Notes: a model not told the origin generated them from the letters alone. Counted from the stretch's first letter, positions 35,671 through 48,226 are shown. The stretch: DNA of 64,000 nucleotides from Istiophorus platypterus (GCA_016859345.1 CM029129.1:18582946-18646945), one strand, 5' to 3'. Made by a program: numbers and translations.

Positions 35671-36936
35671 TATAGTTAGGTACGTAGGTATTTGGACAGT
35701 GACACAATTTTCAAAGTTTTGCCTCTGTGCACCAACCCAATGGACATGAAACGAAGCCATCAAGATGTGATTGAGGTGTAAACTTTCAGCTTTAATTCAT
35801 GGGGTTTAAAGAAATATCACATTAGCTGTTTGGGAATTATAGCCATTTTTATAGAAAGTCTCTTATTTTCAAAGGCTAAAAATAATTGGACAATTGACTG
35901 TAAATCAGTTTCATCTCCTGAAGTGTTCTGTTCCCTTATTATTTCATGACATATCAAGCAGATAAAAGGGCTGGAGTTGATTCAGCTTTGAATTTGCATT
36001 TGGTGGCTGTTCATGGAAACTCTCGATATGTGTTCCAAAGAAGTGTCGATGCAAATGTAGGAGGCCATCATTAGGCTGAAAAACAAAACAAAACAGACCT
36101 ATGAGACAGATGACAGAGACTTTAGGAGTGGGCAAATCGACAATGTGGTACATTCTTAAAAAGAGGGGATGCACTGGCGAGTTCAGCAACACCAAAAGGC
36201 CTGGAAGACCACGGATACCGACTAAAGTGGATGATCAATTAATTATTTCTTTGGTGAAGAAAAACCATCAACAACATCTAGTCAGGTCAAAAACCCTCTC
36301 CAGGAGGTTGGCATATCATTGTCAAAGTCTGCAAACAAGAGACACCTCCATGAAGTTAAATTGAGTGCTAACCACTAATAAAATTCCAGAACAGAAAAAC
36401 TGGATTAGACTTTGCCAGAGACTTTTTAAAAAAGCCTGCCCAACTCTGGAACAAGACTCTCTCGACAGATGACACCAAGATTAATGACTACATCATCATC
36501 TGTTAAACGTGGTGGAGGCAGTGTCATGGCATGGGCATCTATGGCTGCCAGTGGAACTGGGTCACTGGCGTTTATTGATGATGTGACTGCTGATAGAAGC
36601 AGCAGGATGAATTCGGAAATGTATAGGGCTACACTATCTGCTCAGATTCAGCCAAACGCTGGAAAATTTATAGGACAGCGCTTCACAGTACAGCTAGATA
36701 ATGACCTACAACATACAGCGAAAGCAGCCCAAGAGCCGAGCAAGCTTTTCACTTACTGAGGACAAAGTGGAAGGCAGAAAAACCAACAATAGAATCACAA
36801 GGGTGGGAAATCAGCATTTGGGGATGTCCAATGGTACCAGACTTAAGACAGTCATTGATTGCAAGGGATTTCTTTTCAAGTATTAAGAATAGTCCTCAAA
36901 TTTGGAATTATGTTTTGTCCAATTACTTTTGAGCCT
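35671..36936 (+). mobile_element. Decayed Tc1-like transposon, copy 1
   Basis: The left end carries the inverted-repeat-like TATTTGGACAGTGAC found in many fish Tc1 elements, shared with the copy at 55729. The interior encodes pieces of a Tc1-type transposase. At 36101-36364 a helix-turn-helix region reads VGKSTMWYILKK, followed by RPGRPRIPTK. At 36469-36759 the catalytic part reads GGGSVMAWASMAASGTGSLA and NAGKFIGQRFTVQLDND. Frames are interrupted by stops and frameshifts, and the right terminal repeat is missing, so it is not autonomous. Confidence 0.85.
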
Positions 36937-38881
36937 TACTCAATTACTTTTAAGATTGCTATGTTTTTCACACTGATCATCAAAGTCAACTGTGGGTTGA
37001 AGAGATCAAGCCCTACTGGACCACTGACATGTACACTGACAACAAAAGTGCAAATGCTGCTAACAAGCTGACAGAGATGTGCACAGCCTTCTTGTGTACA
37101 CAGTTTTCAGTGGTGGCCTTGACAACTCAGTGGCCTCGGGGGCGATATACTGTATATAAGCTTCTCCATCAGGCTGAAGAGCCTTTTTCTTCTCAGCTGG
37201 GTTTTTCATGGCTGCAACTGCAGTTCAGGGGCCCCATGTTGCAGCCCAGCCGAGGAGCCAACTCCTTGATCCAAGGTCATGACCCCTGTCAAGCGCTGGC
37301 TCCTTCATCCCCAGTGACAGCTTTCCAGACCAAAGGGAAAGCAACTACAAACCGTTGCCTATGGGTAATGGAAATTAGGAACTGTATGCAAGTTTATAAG
37401 GAAGAATATGTTTCAAAAATATTTGCTATTCAAATATTTTGGTCCAGTCTGGCTCTGAAATGGAAATTTTTCCTTGAATTAGACAGAACATGACCCTCTA
37501 AACCTATATTGCTGCTCAATTCTGATTTCATCTAGAGAGGTCTTGAAAGGGATACGCAAGACCAAAGATGATCTAATCTTCTTAACCCATATAGAAGCAT
37601 ATAATCCTTACAACAAGACAATGCCCAATATTGAGGTTATGAGATTTTAGCAGGATGACATTTTTTTTCCCTCATCCACTTTTTCCTTCAGGCTGATACA
37701 TAAGCCCTTTTTTAATCTTTAAAACTTTAATAAGCTACTTTGTGGCGTCCTTTTACGACTGTCCTCTGCAATTTCCTCCAGTACTAGAGTAACTGAGTGA
37801 ATGCGACAGGGAATATGACCCACTTGTTGAAAATATTTAGTTCCAAGATTGCAGAGGATCTAAGCAATTGAGCAACTGAGAAAATCTTGTCTTATCCCCT
37901 AAGAGCGAGAACCGAAGAGTCTTTTAGTCTCTTACTAAGTCTTATTTTTAGCAAATGAGCTATAAAATAGCCAGTTGGGAGAGAATTTTACACCGGTTCC
38001 TAAAACAAGTTTAGTTCAATTTTCAGACAGTAATGTCCAGAAGATTCTCAAACAAAGGAATCTGCACCGGGAACCCACTGAAAGGAAAGGAAAGATTGAA
38101 TATGACATGAAATAACTCTTTAAATTGGATGTTCCTTTATTGCATTTGTACTGGGGAACAATACAAAAATAAGAAAAACTATCACTTGAAATAAATGATT
38201 ATTACCATCATTATAAATTATTACTTTGTTTAGAACCATCATAAAATTATGATTAGAAGACTGTTACATAACAAGATTGTTACATCTGTCCTATTACTTG
38301 TTGTTTGAAATGATTGAGAAAAATAATTCAAAAACTGTCAGTAACGGCAGAAAAGACGAGCTTTTCATTTAAACTAATTCAAAATTAAACTAACTCAGTT
38401 CATTAGTGTTTTTTTATCAAAAGTTTCTTCTCAGTTAACGATGGAGGAAAAGAGTTTGAAGTTACACGGAATTGCTTAATTGACAAACTACATGGAAATA
38501 CACAGAGAGCTGTCATGTTGTGCCAACTCTGTGAGCAGTTTCTCTCCATCTCCCATCTCCATCGCCCTTTATCTGACACACACAAATAAACATGGTTGTG
38601 GACAAACAGACATGAGCGCGCACGGACGCACACATGCACAGGCATCTTGATGATGACTCACATCCGTCTGTGAAAACAGGAAGTTATTACCTGTGTCTCT
38701 GTCACTCTCTGAGGGTCTGGGGGTTTATACATCTACACATTGGCCTCTGAGCTGCCCCATGATAGCACAGATGGAGCTTTAGAAGCAGAATAGACAAAGT
38801 AACATCTTAAGTCTCTACTGCTATTTTAACACCTAAAAGTTGTGGTGAGTGTTTTTTTTTGTTTTTTTCCTCTTTTTACAG

Positions 38882-39062
38882 GGCCTCTTCTGAGTTATCA
38901 GAATTGTCATCTAAGTCCGAGCAGTTGATAGCAGATCCTTGTCAAACAAAATCCAACAGCAAGTATTACACAGAAAGGAAAAAAAACAAAACAAAAAAAC
39001 CCCCAAGAACCAAACCGTATTTTCTCAGGTTTGCACTGATCAAACCCTTTTCTGACAGATGA
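38882..39062 (+). other. Exon-like segment of unknown gene, part 2
   Basis: A good acceptor (TCTTTTTACAG|GG) precedes an open frame reading ASSELSELSSKSEQLIADPC, then a lysine-rich tail to a TGA ending at 39062. Joined to the segment at 35276 it stays in frame across the junction. I recognise no family, and the lysine-rich end looks like non-coding A-rich sequence. Confidence 0.2.
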
Positions 39063-39242
39063 CGCCTCTGCTGCTCTCTCTCTGCCTGATCCTCACCAAG
39101 TCCCAGTCCCCTCTGAAACTCTGGCACTCTGATCATTAGCCCACACAAGACACTGGCACTGCCTCCACGTGTCTCTACAAAAGGTAGACCAGAACAGAGA
39201 GGAGAATGACTGCATGCCCGCAAGTACTGCATCTCCGCTGGA

Positions 39243-39245
<3 letters not shown>

Positions 39246-39274
<29 letters not shown>
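39246..39274. repeat. (GA)n microsatellite
   Basis: About 29 bp of GA repeat in the intergenic region. Confidence 0.9.
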
Positions 39275-39278
<4 letters not shown>

Positions 39279-41090
39279 ACAATGTTAGTGCTTTTCTACC
39301 CAATCACCAACCAGATCCCGGTTAAGACCTCTCTTTCTGCTAAAGTAGTCTTTTGTGGAATCATGACAAAGCTGCAGAAGCAAGCCTTTGTCTGAAAACA
39401 AAGAGGAGTGTGTTTGTGTGCAAGAGAGAGTCTGCCATTGTTGTTGTGTGTGCGTGTATGTGCGTGTGTGTGCGTGCGTGCACATCCAAGGGCAAGACAG
39501 CCTGTGTTGGTTTGAGAAACTGCGTCTCTGAGTGTGAGGGAGGTGTGTAACAGATGCAAGCTTTGTGGGCAAGTGTGTATTTGACGGACTGTGTGTGATT
39601 GTTTCCTTCATTTCCTTTGTGCTGATGATTGGGTCGAGGGGAGAGAGAAAAAAAAAAAAGATGGCCTCTGCTCATCTGTAAAATTCTCTAATGATCTCAT
39701 GTGTGCAGCACATGCACGTGCGCCGAGTGTTAAACACGCTCTGAAACGCACACACACACACACACCAAGAAAATGTCACTCTCATGTCACTCTCATGTCA
39801 CCCTCCACTTTGTCACCCCTGTCAACAGTCAGCATCTCAAGAAAAATAAGGAGCGAGACATCAAAGAGACTGCCATTGCTGCTTATATGAAAAAATACAC
39901 TCAGACACACAAACATGCACACACACAAACAGACATGCAAAGACTGGGTGACGAATCGGCCTCCATAGCTTCCTTGCTAATGGAAAACCTACCCAGCAGA
40001 TGTGTCCTGTTGGAAGAACACATGGAGTGTGAAACAAGCTTATGTATGCATACAGGTAGTGAACCAGTAGCCACGGTCTGTGCAGCCACCAGAGGATACT
40101 GTGGGAGTGTGTGTTTATGTGAGACACCAGCTGGACCTTTGAGTCAGTACTAAACGAGACTGAGATGAGCGCATGACCCAAAAATTCTTTTTTTGAGAGG
40201 AACATTATCCAGACGCAGTTAAGCATGCAAGACATTGTAGCATCAACCAGACTGAACTCATGGCAGCTACTAGCAAACATAGATACTCAAATAAGCAGCA
40301 GCCATCTGCATACACACTGTATGTGCACGTGTGCCGATTCTCAGCCTGAAGGAAACAAATCAAAGGAGTGCAAACAGGAAGGAGTAGTTTGACAAAAGTG
40401 CCCTCATGCCCTGCAAAGACATACCGTGTAATTCTGGGGTAATATATTCCACATTAAGGCCCGTAAGAAATGTAAATGTAAAACAGGATGCACGAGGAGG
40501 ATAAAGAATAGAGGTGACGAGGTAAGAAGGAACATTCAAAAAAAAAATGAAGGTGTCTGAAAAAAAAAAAAAAAGTGAAGAATAATTGCAGGAAAGGAGA
40601 AATACAGGTGAAGTCAGCCGACAAAGAGGAGGGGAAGTGAGAAAATCATACAATCATATGAGTGTCAGGAGAGCAATCGTGTGATGCTTAATGAGGAAAC
40701 TAAGGTACGGTAGCGGAGTTAAACTAGGGGCAGCAATAAGTGGGACAGATGGATGGCTTCTGAATATATAAACAGTCTCTGTCTGGAAACCTGGCTCTCA
40801 AAACTGCATGAACTCCGTCTGACTTGCCCCTGCACTGCACTCAAAATATGCCCCCTCCACCCACCCAACCTTCCCATTATTTATTGCTGCTTTCCCCCCC
40901 CCCCCTTTCCTAATCTATGCATTCGGCTCTACTTCGGCGTCTGCATCTCCGGAGCTATTAACTATTACAAACAAACACCCACAAAAAAAAAAAAGAACAA
41001 AACAAACAAACAAACCAAAAAATAAATAAATAAATAAATTTAAAAAAGAAACATCCCACCCAGTTGTGCTCTGTATGAACCCATGCATGG

Positions 41091-41568
41091 ATGGCTCCAT
41101 GTTATTCCGCCTCAGCACCCTCCTAGAAAGCCCGCCAGTGCGCATGCCCGGCTGGAGCGCACTACCGCAGACAGGGGGCGTCAACATGGCGCTCTCTCTC
41201 CTCGACGACCGCACTGACTGCAACCTGCCAATGAGAGAGGGAGGCAGGGAGAGAGGGGGAGAGAGAGAGGGAGGCGAGCGTAGGCTACGGTTCTGTCAAA
41301 CCTCCGTCCTTTTTTTTTCTCCAGCCCTATGAGTCCCCACATATTTTCAGGAGGATAGGGTGAATTCTGAGGATTTCTTTTTTTGTTGTTTTTAAAAACA
41401 CAGCTTTCCCCCGTTTTGTTTTCTTTTTGGTTTTTTGGTTTTTTTTGCCCCCCCTCCTGCCAGTTGGATGTTTTTTGTGCAGCAGCAGCAGCAGCAGACG
41501 CCCGAGCTTGCAGAGCAGGTGTGAGAGACAGCGGCGACCGCTCCTCTCCTCCCCGTTTCCAAGGGGAA
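41091..41568 (+). promoter_or_regulatory. nbea: Probable promoter and 5' UTR of nbea
   Basis: GC- and CpG-rich sequence precedes the nbea start codon, with a purine block near 41230-41280, T-rich runs near 41378-41450 and a CAG repeat at 41480-41497. A short upstream ORF starts at 41468. GC-rich sequence continues through the coding exon. The transcription start is not placed. Confidence 0.5.
41468..41524 (+). other. Upstream ORF in the nbea 5' region
   Basis: An ATG at 41468 opens an 18-codon frame that includes six CAG codons (MFFVQQQQQQTPELAEQV) and stops with TGA at 41522-41524, 44 bases before the nbea ATG. If it is in the transcript it could lower nbea translation. Whether it is transcribed is unknown. 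Confidence 0.35.
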
Positions 41569-41892
41569 ATGTCGAGCGAGAAGCCGGTTTCAGCACCGCC
41601 GGGCTCCGCTTCTTCGCTCACGGACACGGACCGAGACTCCCGTCCCCCGCCGGGATCCTCCTCCTCCTCCTCCTCCTCCTCTTCCTCCGTGCAGCAGGTC
41701 GCCGCGGGCGCCAGCTCCGGCGCCACCGGAGAGAGGATGGTGTCCGCAGCCGGCTCTATGGTCCTCCCGGCCGGGGTGATCAACCCCGCCGTCCCGATCA
41801 GGAATATCCAGATGAAATTCGCCGTGCTGGTGGGCCTGATCCAGGTCGGGGAGGTTAGCAACAGGGACATCGTGGAGACCGTGCTGAACCTG
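41569..41892 (+). CDS. nbea: nbea first coding exon (neurobeachin N-terminus)
   Basis: Neurobeachin is a very large BEACH-domain protein that anchors protein kinase A and directs trafficking of synaptic receptors and vesicles in neurons. This exon encodes its first 108 residues: MSSEKPVSAPPGSASSLTDT, a polyserine run from a TCC repeat, then VLPAGVINPAVPIRN and IQMKFAVLVGLIQVGEVSNR, DIVETVLNL. The human start (MASEKP) and the block PAGMINPSVPIRNIRMKFAVLIGLIQVGEVSNRDI, given here only for comparison of key residues, agree closely. ATG 41569 is the first in frame. Donor AACCTG|GTGAGT leaves phase 0, the same junction as in human before the LVGGEFDLE exon. All remaining exons lie beyond the window. 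LRBA is less likely given the SEKP start and the linkage to stard13. Confidence 0.92.
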
Positions 41893-42623
41893 GTGAGTGG
41901 AGAGGCAGGAGAGTCAGCGTTCAAAAAAAATGAGAAAGGAAAAGGAAGGGGGGGAAAAAAGAAAAACGCAAAAAGGCAGCCATAGACCACAGTAGAATCA
42001 CTGCGCCCTAACCCGATATGTTTTATTTACGATGCTTCACTCCCCTGGTTGTGTGGCTTTCAGAGGATGATGTCATTTGTTTGTTCGGTGGGATGGATGT
42101 TGGATTTTTGTCTCCTTTTTTTTTTTTTCTGCAGCTAAAAGAAAAAAGAAACAAACAAAAAAGAAAGCAACAGACGTGATGCCGCATGGACAATGAGTAG
42201 CGCTGTAATATTGTTTAGGCTAGTGGAGCTGAATAAAGCATGTGACCCCACCAAGGCATGGAGGGTAGTCTGATGACCAGCCATTGTTGACTAAATGTCC
42301 CGTTTGCGCTGCAACAAGGAAATTAAAATAATAATAATAATTTTTTAAAAAAAGCCCATATGCAGTCAAACTGTTAGCGGGTAGGAGGAAGTGTGTATGC
42401 AGGCGATCCCCCCTGACCCCGACGTGTACCCGAAGTAGTGATGCATAGGCAGGTTGTGACAAAACGGCGAATGGCCACAACGTTGCGCACAACGCCGAGA
42501 CCCACACAGGACGGATTCTGCCCCCCCCGCGGAGCCAAACGAGGCGGATGTACACTCGAGACGAAAACGAGCCCCGATAGCGACAAAAAGGCCGACTAGC
42601 ATCGTGCTATCAATCGACGTTAC

Positions 42624-42671
<48 letters not shown>
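42624..42671. repeat. Compound (GT)n(GA)n microsatellite
   Basis: A GT array passes directly into a GA array. The same order recurs at 57370-57415. Confidence 0.95.
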
Positions 42672-45049
42672 ATGGCTCAAGACGTGCGCGGGCCTATTGT
42701 CGAAAGGCAGGGCCCTGCGTCCTGTGCGCAAAGGAGCGCGGTGCACAGGCAGCGGCGGAGCGGTCGGCGGTTCATAATGCTGCGCGATTGTTTTAATTTG
42801 TGGCACGGATATTTGCCTTGCCATTGCCATGCCACCACCACCACCCCCACCCCGCTCCCTCTCTCCCTCCCTCCGCATCCTAACTCCTCCATCGGAGGTT
42901 GTGTCGGCGCGATGCCGGGCCTACCATACACAACACATCAGGATCAGGATTTAATCCAGCTGGGGACGGCGGGGGTGGGGGGGGGGGCATGACCGGTGTT
43001 TCCCGTTACGAAACGGTTGAGCAGAAATGTAAAGCAGACGTGGAGTCTGGGGGGCTAATGCGTTAGGAGGATATAGGGACGTGTGTGTTGGATGCTGCCG
43101 GGCTGTTTTCCCTCCTCCGTTTGTCGGGCAATGGCGTGTACTGCATGATATTACATATCTGCTATGGAAAGAGAGAAAGAAGGTGAATGGGGGGGGGGGC
43201 TCTTATGATGATTCATTTTCTTATGAGGAAGAAGTAGAAGAATGTGGACATAATTTATAACCTGCTTCCAGTACAGTGCTTTCTGGAGGTGGGCTATTTT
43301 GGGGTTTCATGTAGCCAGTGGCCTATTTACTCGCTGGATGCTTGGAGCAGGACAGCCTACAGCTGGGCTAAACCATTTCCCTCTCAGTCAGACTCATGAG
43401 CCATCCCGATTCAGGTCGCCTCTCATCTCCCCAATCAATTATTGGTACCACACGGAAGAGCAGGGGGGCTTTGCTGGCTCACTCCGACCTTGTCGCCTTC
43501 CCTTACAACTGACCCCCCCCCCCTTCCTTGGCTGATAACTGTCCATCCAGCTCCACGGCCTTCTCCTCCACTCTAGAGGGGCTGAGAGGAGTGATGCTGC
43601 CTGCATAGACTGGCCTGGCAGGGCAGCGCCATGCATTTAAAAGCAGGTGGAGAGGAGGAGGAGGAGGAGGAGGAGGAGGAGAGGGGGTTGAGGGAGGGTG
43701 GGGGAGGAGAAGAGAGAGTGGAGGAGGATGAGGTGGTAGGATGCTGCAGTGGCTATGTGCTCAGAAATCACCAGCTGATGCAGTGGAAGAGGAAAGGACT
43801 CTGGATTGGTCCACATCAGATCAGCGAAAGCTCATCAGAGCATTCAACTGAAATGTACTCTATTTTCCATAAATACCTGCGTCCCGACTCACACTCCTGT
43901 TTGTGAATGTTGGTCTGATGCATTGACACACAAAAGGCCTGACACTCTGACAAATTAAAGCAGTATGTGTTGGCATTATAAAGCTTTACTTGCTAAATCC
44001 TGCATTGAACAATCAGTTCTGGTTGCGAGGCTGCCAATAGCTAAGCCTGTTAGGGAATTCTGTTGCCCAGCTCCTTAATTAAAAGAGTTGAAACAAAGAG
44101 GTGTGGAGGCAGGAAACCTCAGTGGTCATACTGCCGGTACAATGAGTCCACTGTGACCCAAAAAGCTGATCCATTATTCCAGTCAATGTGGGAGACCACA
44201 GCAGCCACATTCTCCGTCCTCCCTGGCCGTATTGATCAGATCCCACTGCGGCTCGGGTGAACAGATGGCTTGTCGGCCGGATCAGATATGCTCCCTGTTC
44301 TGTATGGCATGATGCTGGCCTTTGGCGAGTGATGAACTGTAGAGTCGGTACAAAGAAAAGAAAAATAAAGGGGAGAGAGGACAATAAATATCAGCTTGGG
44401 TCAGAATGCTGGCAGAACTGATACTGATACAGTGGCAAACAAAGAGCAGAACCGGTTTATTAGTACTGCCACCGATATAGCCGGGAACACTGGGCATGTT
44501 ATTTAATCTAATGTCGTAAAAACGGTATTTTTAAATAAAAGCGCACATGAAGATAGAGTAGATGCAGTGCACACATATAGAAAAAAAACCCAACATATAT
44601 TCCATGCGGTGGGTGCTGGTGGCAATGAGCTCAGCTATTACCATCAACAAGGCATCACAGTTGTCAAGGCAACACTGCTATTTGACTGCCTGCCTCCAGA
44701 CGCTCGACCACCTGGTGTTGCTTTCCACTTCCGGACTTCTGTCACAGTATTTCTCTCCATCTCTCATGCTTTGTTGCTTTTTCCTTTGTCTGCCTGTCGC
44801 TCTGTCTCCAACAGTGTGCTTATGTTTTTATGGCTTGATGAACTCTGCACTAAAGAGCAACAACAAGCCGAACAGTGATTGAATAACTAAGGGAAGGTGC
44901 GCACCAGTGCAGCTAGATTTTAGTTGGATCGCTCGCGGAATAAGCTTACTATATGAATAGATAGGTGACCAAATTGAAAGTAAAAGCAGTCTCAAGTGTC
45001 TTATGCGATGGGCCACAAGACCAGTTATACAGTGCTCCTTGCTTGTTTA

Positions 45050-45320
45050 AGCCTCTGGATCTGCACATCAAGGGATGGAACGCTGTGTTTCCAAAAGATA
45101 TTCCCTAACGTTGTGTTTTTGATGATGGTGGTGGAAAAGCACGTTGGACGCATCCCTCCGAAATCTCTCATAGGTGTTCGACTGGGTTTGAGATGTGGAG
45201 GCGATGAAGGCCATGGCATATGATTCACATCATTTTCATATTCATTAAACCATTCAGTGAGCTTCGCATGGAAGCATCTGCATTTGTTATGTTTCTCCGC
45301 CACTTTACTCAGGTTTTGTC
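45050..45320 (-). mobile_element. Relic of a second Tc1-like transposon family
   Basis: On the minus strand the translation includes LTEWFNEYENDVNHMPWPSS followed by PPHLKPSR. This resembles the ENDxxHLPWPxxSPDLNPIE segment of Tc1-type transposases, which carries one catalytic acid; here the DLNPIE part is degraded to HLKPSR. Terminal repeats are absent. A smaller related piece lies at 1748-1870. Confidence 0.6.
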
Positions 45321-45387
45321 ATAGATTTGTCACCTGCCTGCATATGTGAATATGTTCATGTACACTGGGATAACAGATATTATAGAT

Positions 45388-45450
45388 CAGTAGTTCTCAA
45401 CCTGACCCCTCTAAGGGGTTTTGAGATAAATCTAAAGGTGCTCTACAGGA
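45388..45450. repeat. Possible hAT-type terminal fragment
   Basis: CAGTAGTTCTCAACCTGACC followed by an AAGGGG motif resembles the CAGTGGTTCTCAACC ends of hAT/Charlie-type non-autonomous elements. The opposite end was not located. Confidence 0.3.
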
Positions 45451-47384
45451 GAGCAGTTTTTTAACTTGATATTTACTGAATATTTGTACATTTTCAGGTC
45501 TAAAATTAATCCGGACAACAAAATCAAAATGAAATCTTCGGTCGATTTGTTCAGAACCCACATACATATTCAGCTGATGATGATTGTGGTCAAAGGCCAA
45601 AAGTGTCTGGGTCCACTAATGTAGATGATGCTCTCCAGGACACGATACTCAATGCTGCAATGATGGATTTGTTTACAGCGGGTGTCATCCCTTTAGAGGA
45701 CAGTGCTTTCTTTTCCTTCAAAGTACTGGTGGTTCAGTGGATTGAAACCCCACATTTTTCTAGCTAAAGGTCAGTCACTAATACACAAGGCCGTGGTTGT
45801 TTGCCTAGACATGTTGTGATGTGGGGTATTGGAGGGAGGCGGCAAGGTGAGGAGAAGGTTTTTGTTGACAGGAGGTGGAGGGTTGACATGTGATCCTTCT
45901 ATCTGAACTGTACTGTCATATCTATCCCGTATTTGAAGATTTGAGAGGTATATTTCAAATGCATCTACAGCCGGTGCTGTCAGTCCGTCTGCCTAAGCAC
46001 AGCACCAGCTGTGCTTATTTATAGACAGCTTTATCTAGTTGTAATGCTTTTTTTGGGATCAAAACAGCGTGTTTGTCTGGCAGAGAACAAGATTGGTGGC
46101 ACAGTCTGGCTCCCTCTTGCTCTCAACGCTCGTTCTTTGATTCTCATTCTCTTTTTAACCTCCCTCTCTTATTCGGATGCGATATCCACTGGTGGCACCA
46201 ATCCCCACCTGAGCCCGTTTAGTGGTCCCACTGAGTCTCTGTTAGCAAACGTCTCATTATTCTTGTCCACACGCTCCACAATCACCAAGGTCACCTGATA
46301 CTGAGTCCACAGCCAGCAGAGTCAGAGTCAGCACAACACACCGAGTCTGCCACAAACACACACACACGCCCCAAAAATCTACATGCACTATCTTAAATTT
46401 TCATATGTTGACATTCAGACACGAGTATAGACACACACTCAATCACTTGCCAGCATAACAAACCACTGATGTTTGCCTTTTCTGGAAGATATGATAGATT
46501 AATATTAAAAAAGGGAAATAAAGATGACAAAAGGGAGTGGAGGAAAAATGAGGAAGGCATTAGGAAAAGAGAGTGTTTCTGTGTTTTGTCATGGTGTCAA
46601 CACTGCCTGATCCTCTGCTTTGAGCGCGATGACACTGACATACTGATTTAGACCTCACAGAATTTTAAAGGATGGGTCACCCAGTTTCAGAACATATTAT
46701 GTGGCCATTTGCTATTTTGCCACGAGTTTGGTTTGAAATGTCAGCGCAAAATTCATCTTGATTTAGCTGTTTTTCGAAGTTTGCCCTGTGCATGCGGACT
46801 CGAGGCATAGGCTAACTGCTTCCCTGCAGCACTGTAATCTGCTTTCATGGCCATGCAGGGGAATAACAATGCGTCATCGTGTGCTCACAAAGCCATGCAG
46901 ACGACTCTCAGAGCAAACATCCAATTAATAGAGTTAAATAGTCCAGTGATTAATGTGTGTCCCTGCTTGTGTGTGCTGAAAATGATCTTTGGTGGACTTT
47001 TAAATGAACACAATGGGTATTTATTTTTAAAATTAACAGTTTTATAACATTTCTTCTTCAATTATAGGACATAAAATACTGTGTGCAGTTTAACAGCACC
47101 GCTCATGTTCCAAAAATATTTTCAGTGTAGCTTTAGCTGCAGTTCCAGTAAAAGATTCTAAATGCAGTATTATTAAACATCACTACACTGAAAAAATGAC
47201 AGGCTAGCGCTGCCATTAGTGTTTCTGAAACTAGGATTGCTTCTTGATTGCCACTGCCTCAGGTTACCAAAAGGATGTTGCTTGGACAGTCAAACGGTTT
47301 CCAGGGTTGCTTTTCATGCACATTGATTAAACATATTTTAAGGGGGGGGGGCTTTTGTCTTCATCTTGCTTTGTGTTAGAGGTG

Positions 47385-47672
47385 CAGTGGCCCAATTCCT
47401 GGTTTTACAGCTGAAATGATTAAACAGTTAATTGATCGGTTGGTTGATAGGAAAAGAACTGGCAACTATTTTGATAGATGACTAATCATTTGCTGTCATT
47501 TTTCAAGCTAAAATATGCAGCTGTGCAGCCTTCAGTTTGTCAGAAGTGAGGATTTACAGCTTTTCTTTTCCCTATATGATCGGTTAATTGAATTCACCCT
47601 TGGGTTTAAAGGTTATTTGAGGAAATAATGAGAAGATTAATCAATAATGAAATTAATCGTTAGTTGCAGCTC
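47385..47672 (-). repeat. Dispersed TTAATCG-rich repeat, copy 2
   Basis: It contains CAACTATTTTGATAGATGACT, TCATTTTTCAAGC, AGAAGTGAGGATTT and ends AATTAATCGTTAGTTGCAGC. The order and spacing match, in reverse orientation, the copy at 61365-61650. It is one of the most common repeat types in percomorph genomes and is probably a non-autonomous DNA transposon; the name is not certain. Confidence 0.7.
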
Positions 47673-48226
47673 TACTTGGTATATGTCCAATTTGCAGGAC
47701 ACTGCCTGATGAAGCTGGGAGGGTGGGGGGGGGTCTTTTTTGGAAACATTGGGTCCTATAATGGTGCATAGAGGGTCAGTTTGTGCCTGGGGGCGCTACA
47801 GCCAGTGAGCAAAGTGAGGTAATGGTGACAACGCTGTCAAGACCTGTGGAACCAAAACAACTCGGACCGTACTTGTATGGGATGAGCTGCCACTTTAACT
47901 GCATGAACACACGTGCTCCATATACACGCATGAATATGCTCTTCAGAGGTGGAGGAAAGAGGGCGAGGCTTCCGCTGCAAGGTCATGAATGACTTTGCCA
48001 TCTATCACGCAGCTGGGTTTTCCTGACCCCTGCATGAGCTGGGAAGGGAGGCGGAGAGCAGGGAAAGCGAGTCGGGAGGAAGATTATGCAGGGAGGATCC
48101 TCCTCTTTACTTCGGGAGGAGCGATAGCGGGAAAAAGATTGGACAGATGATGATGATGAGAAGCCCTCGGGGAGATTTTAGAGGGAAGATTTGAAAAGTC
48201 TGTGATTGTCCTTCAGGTGTACTTTT

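Larger units (their letters stand above)
31600..41090. other. Intergenic region between stard13 and nbea
   Basis: AT-rich DNA with no recognised gene. RFC3, which lies here in human, is not seen on either strand. Contents listed separately are a palindrome at 34433-34470, exon-like segments at 35276-35369 and 38882-39062, and a Tc1-like relic at 35671-36936. Smaller items are (GA)n at 39246-39274, a threefold repeat of ATGTCACTCTC near 39773-39805, and A-rich and AAAT runs near 40980-41045. Confidence 0.6.

Noticed and set aside
37029..37493. 154-codon open frame in the intergenic region
   Set aside because: No recognisable domain, no splice or promoter context, and the composition is ordinary; probably chance.
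41181..41990. 269-codon minus-strand frame over nbea exon 1
   Set aside because: It is the antisense of a GC-rich coding exon; its Glu-rich and basic runs are mirror images of TCC repeats and T runs.
42366..42878. 170-codon minus-strand frame after nbea exon 1
   Set aside because: It spans a GT/GA microsatellite and CpG-rich sequence and shows no family resemblance.
43631..43906. Glu-rich frame from 43631
   Set aside because: The glutamates come from a GAG array; the rest has no similarity.
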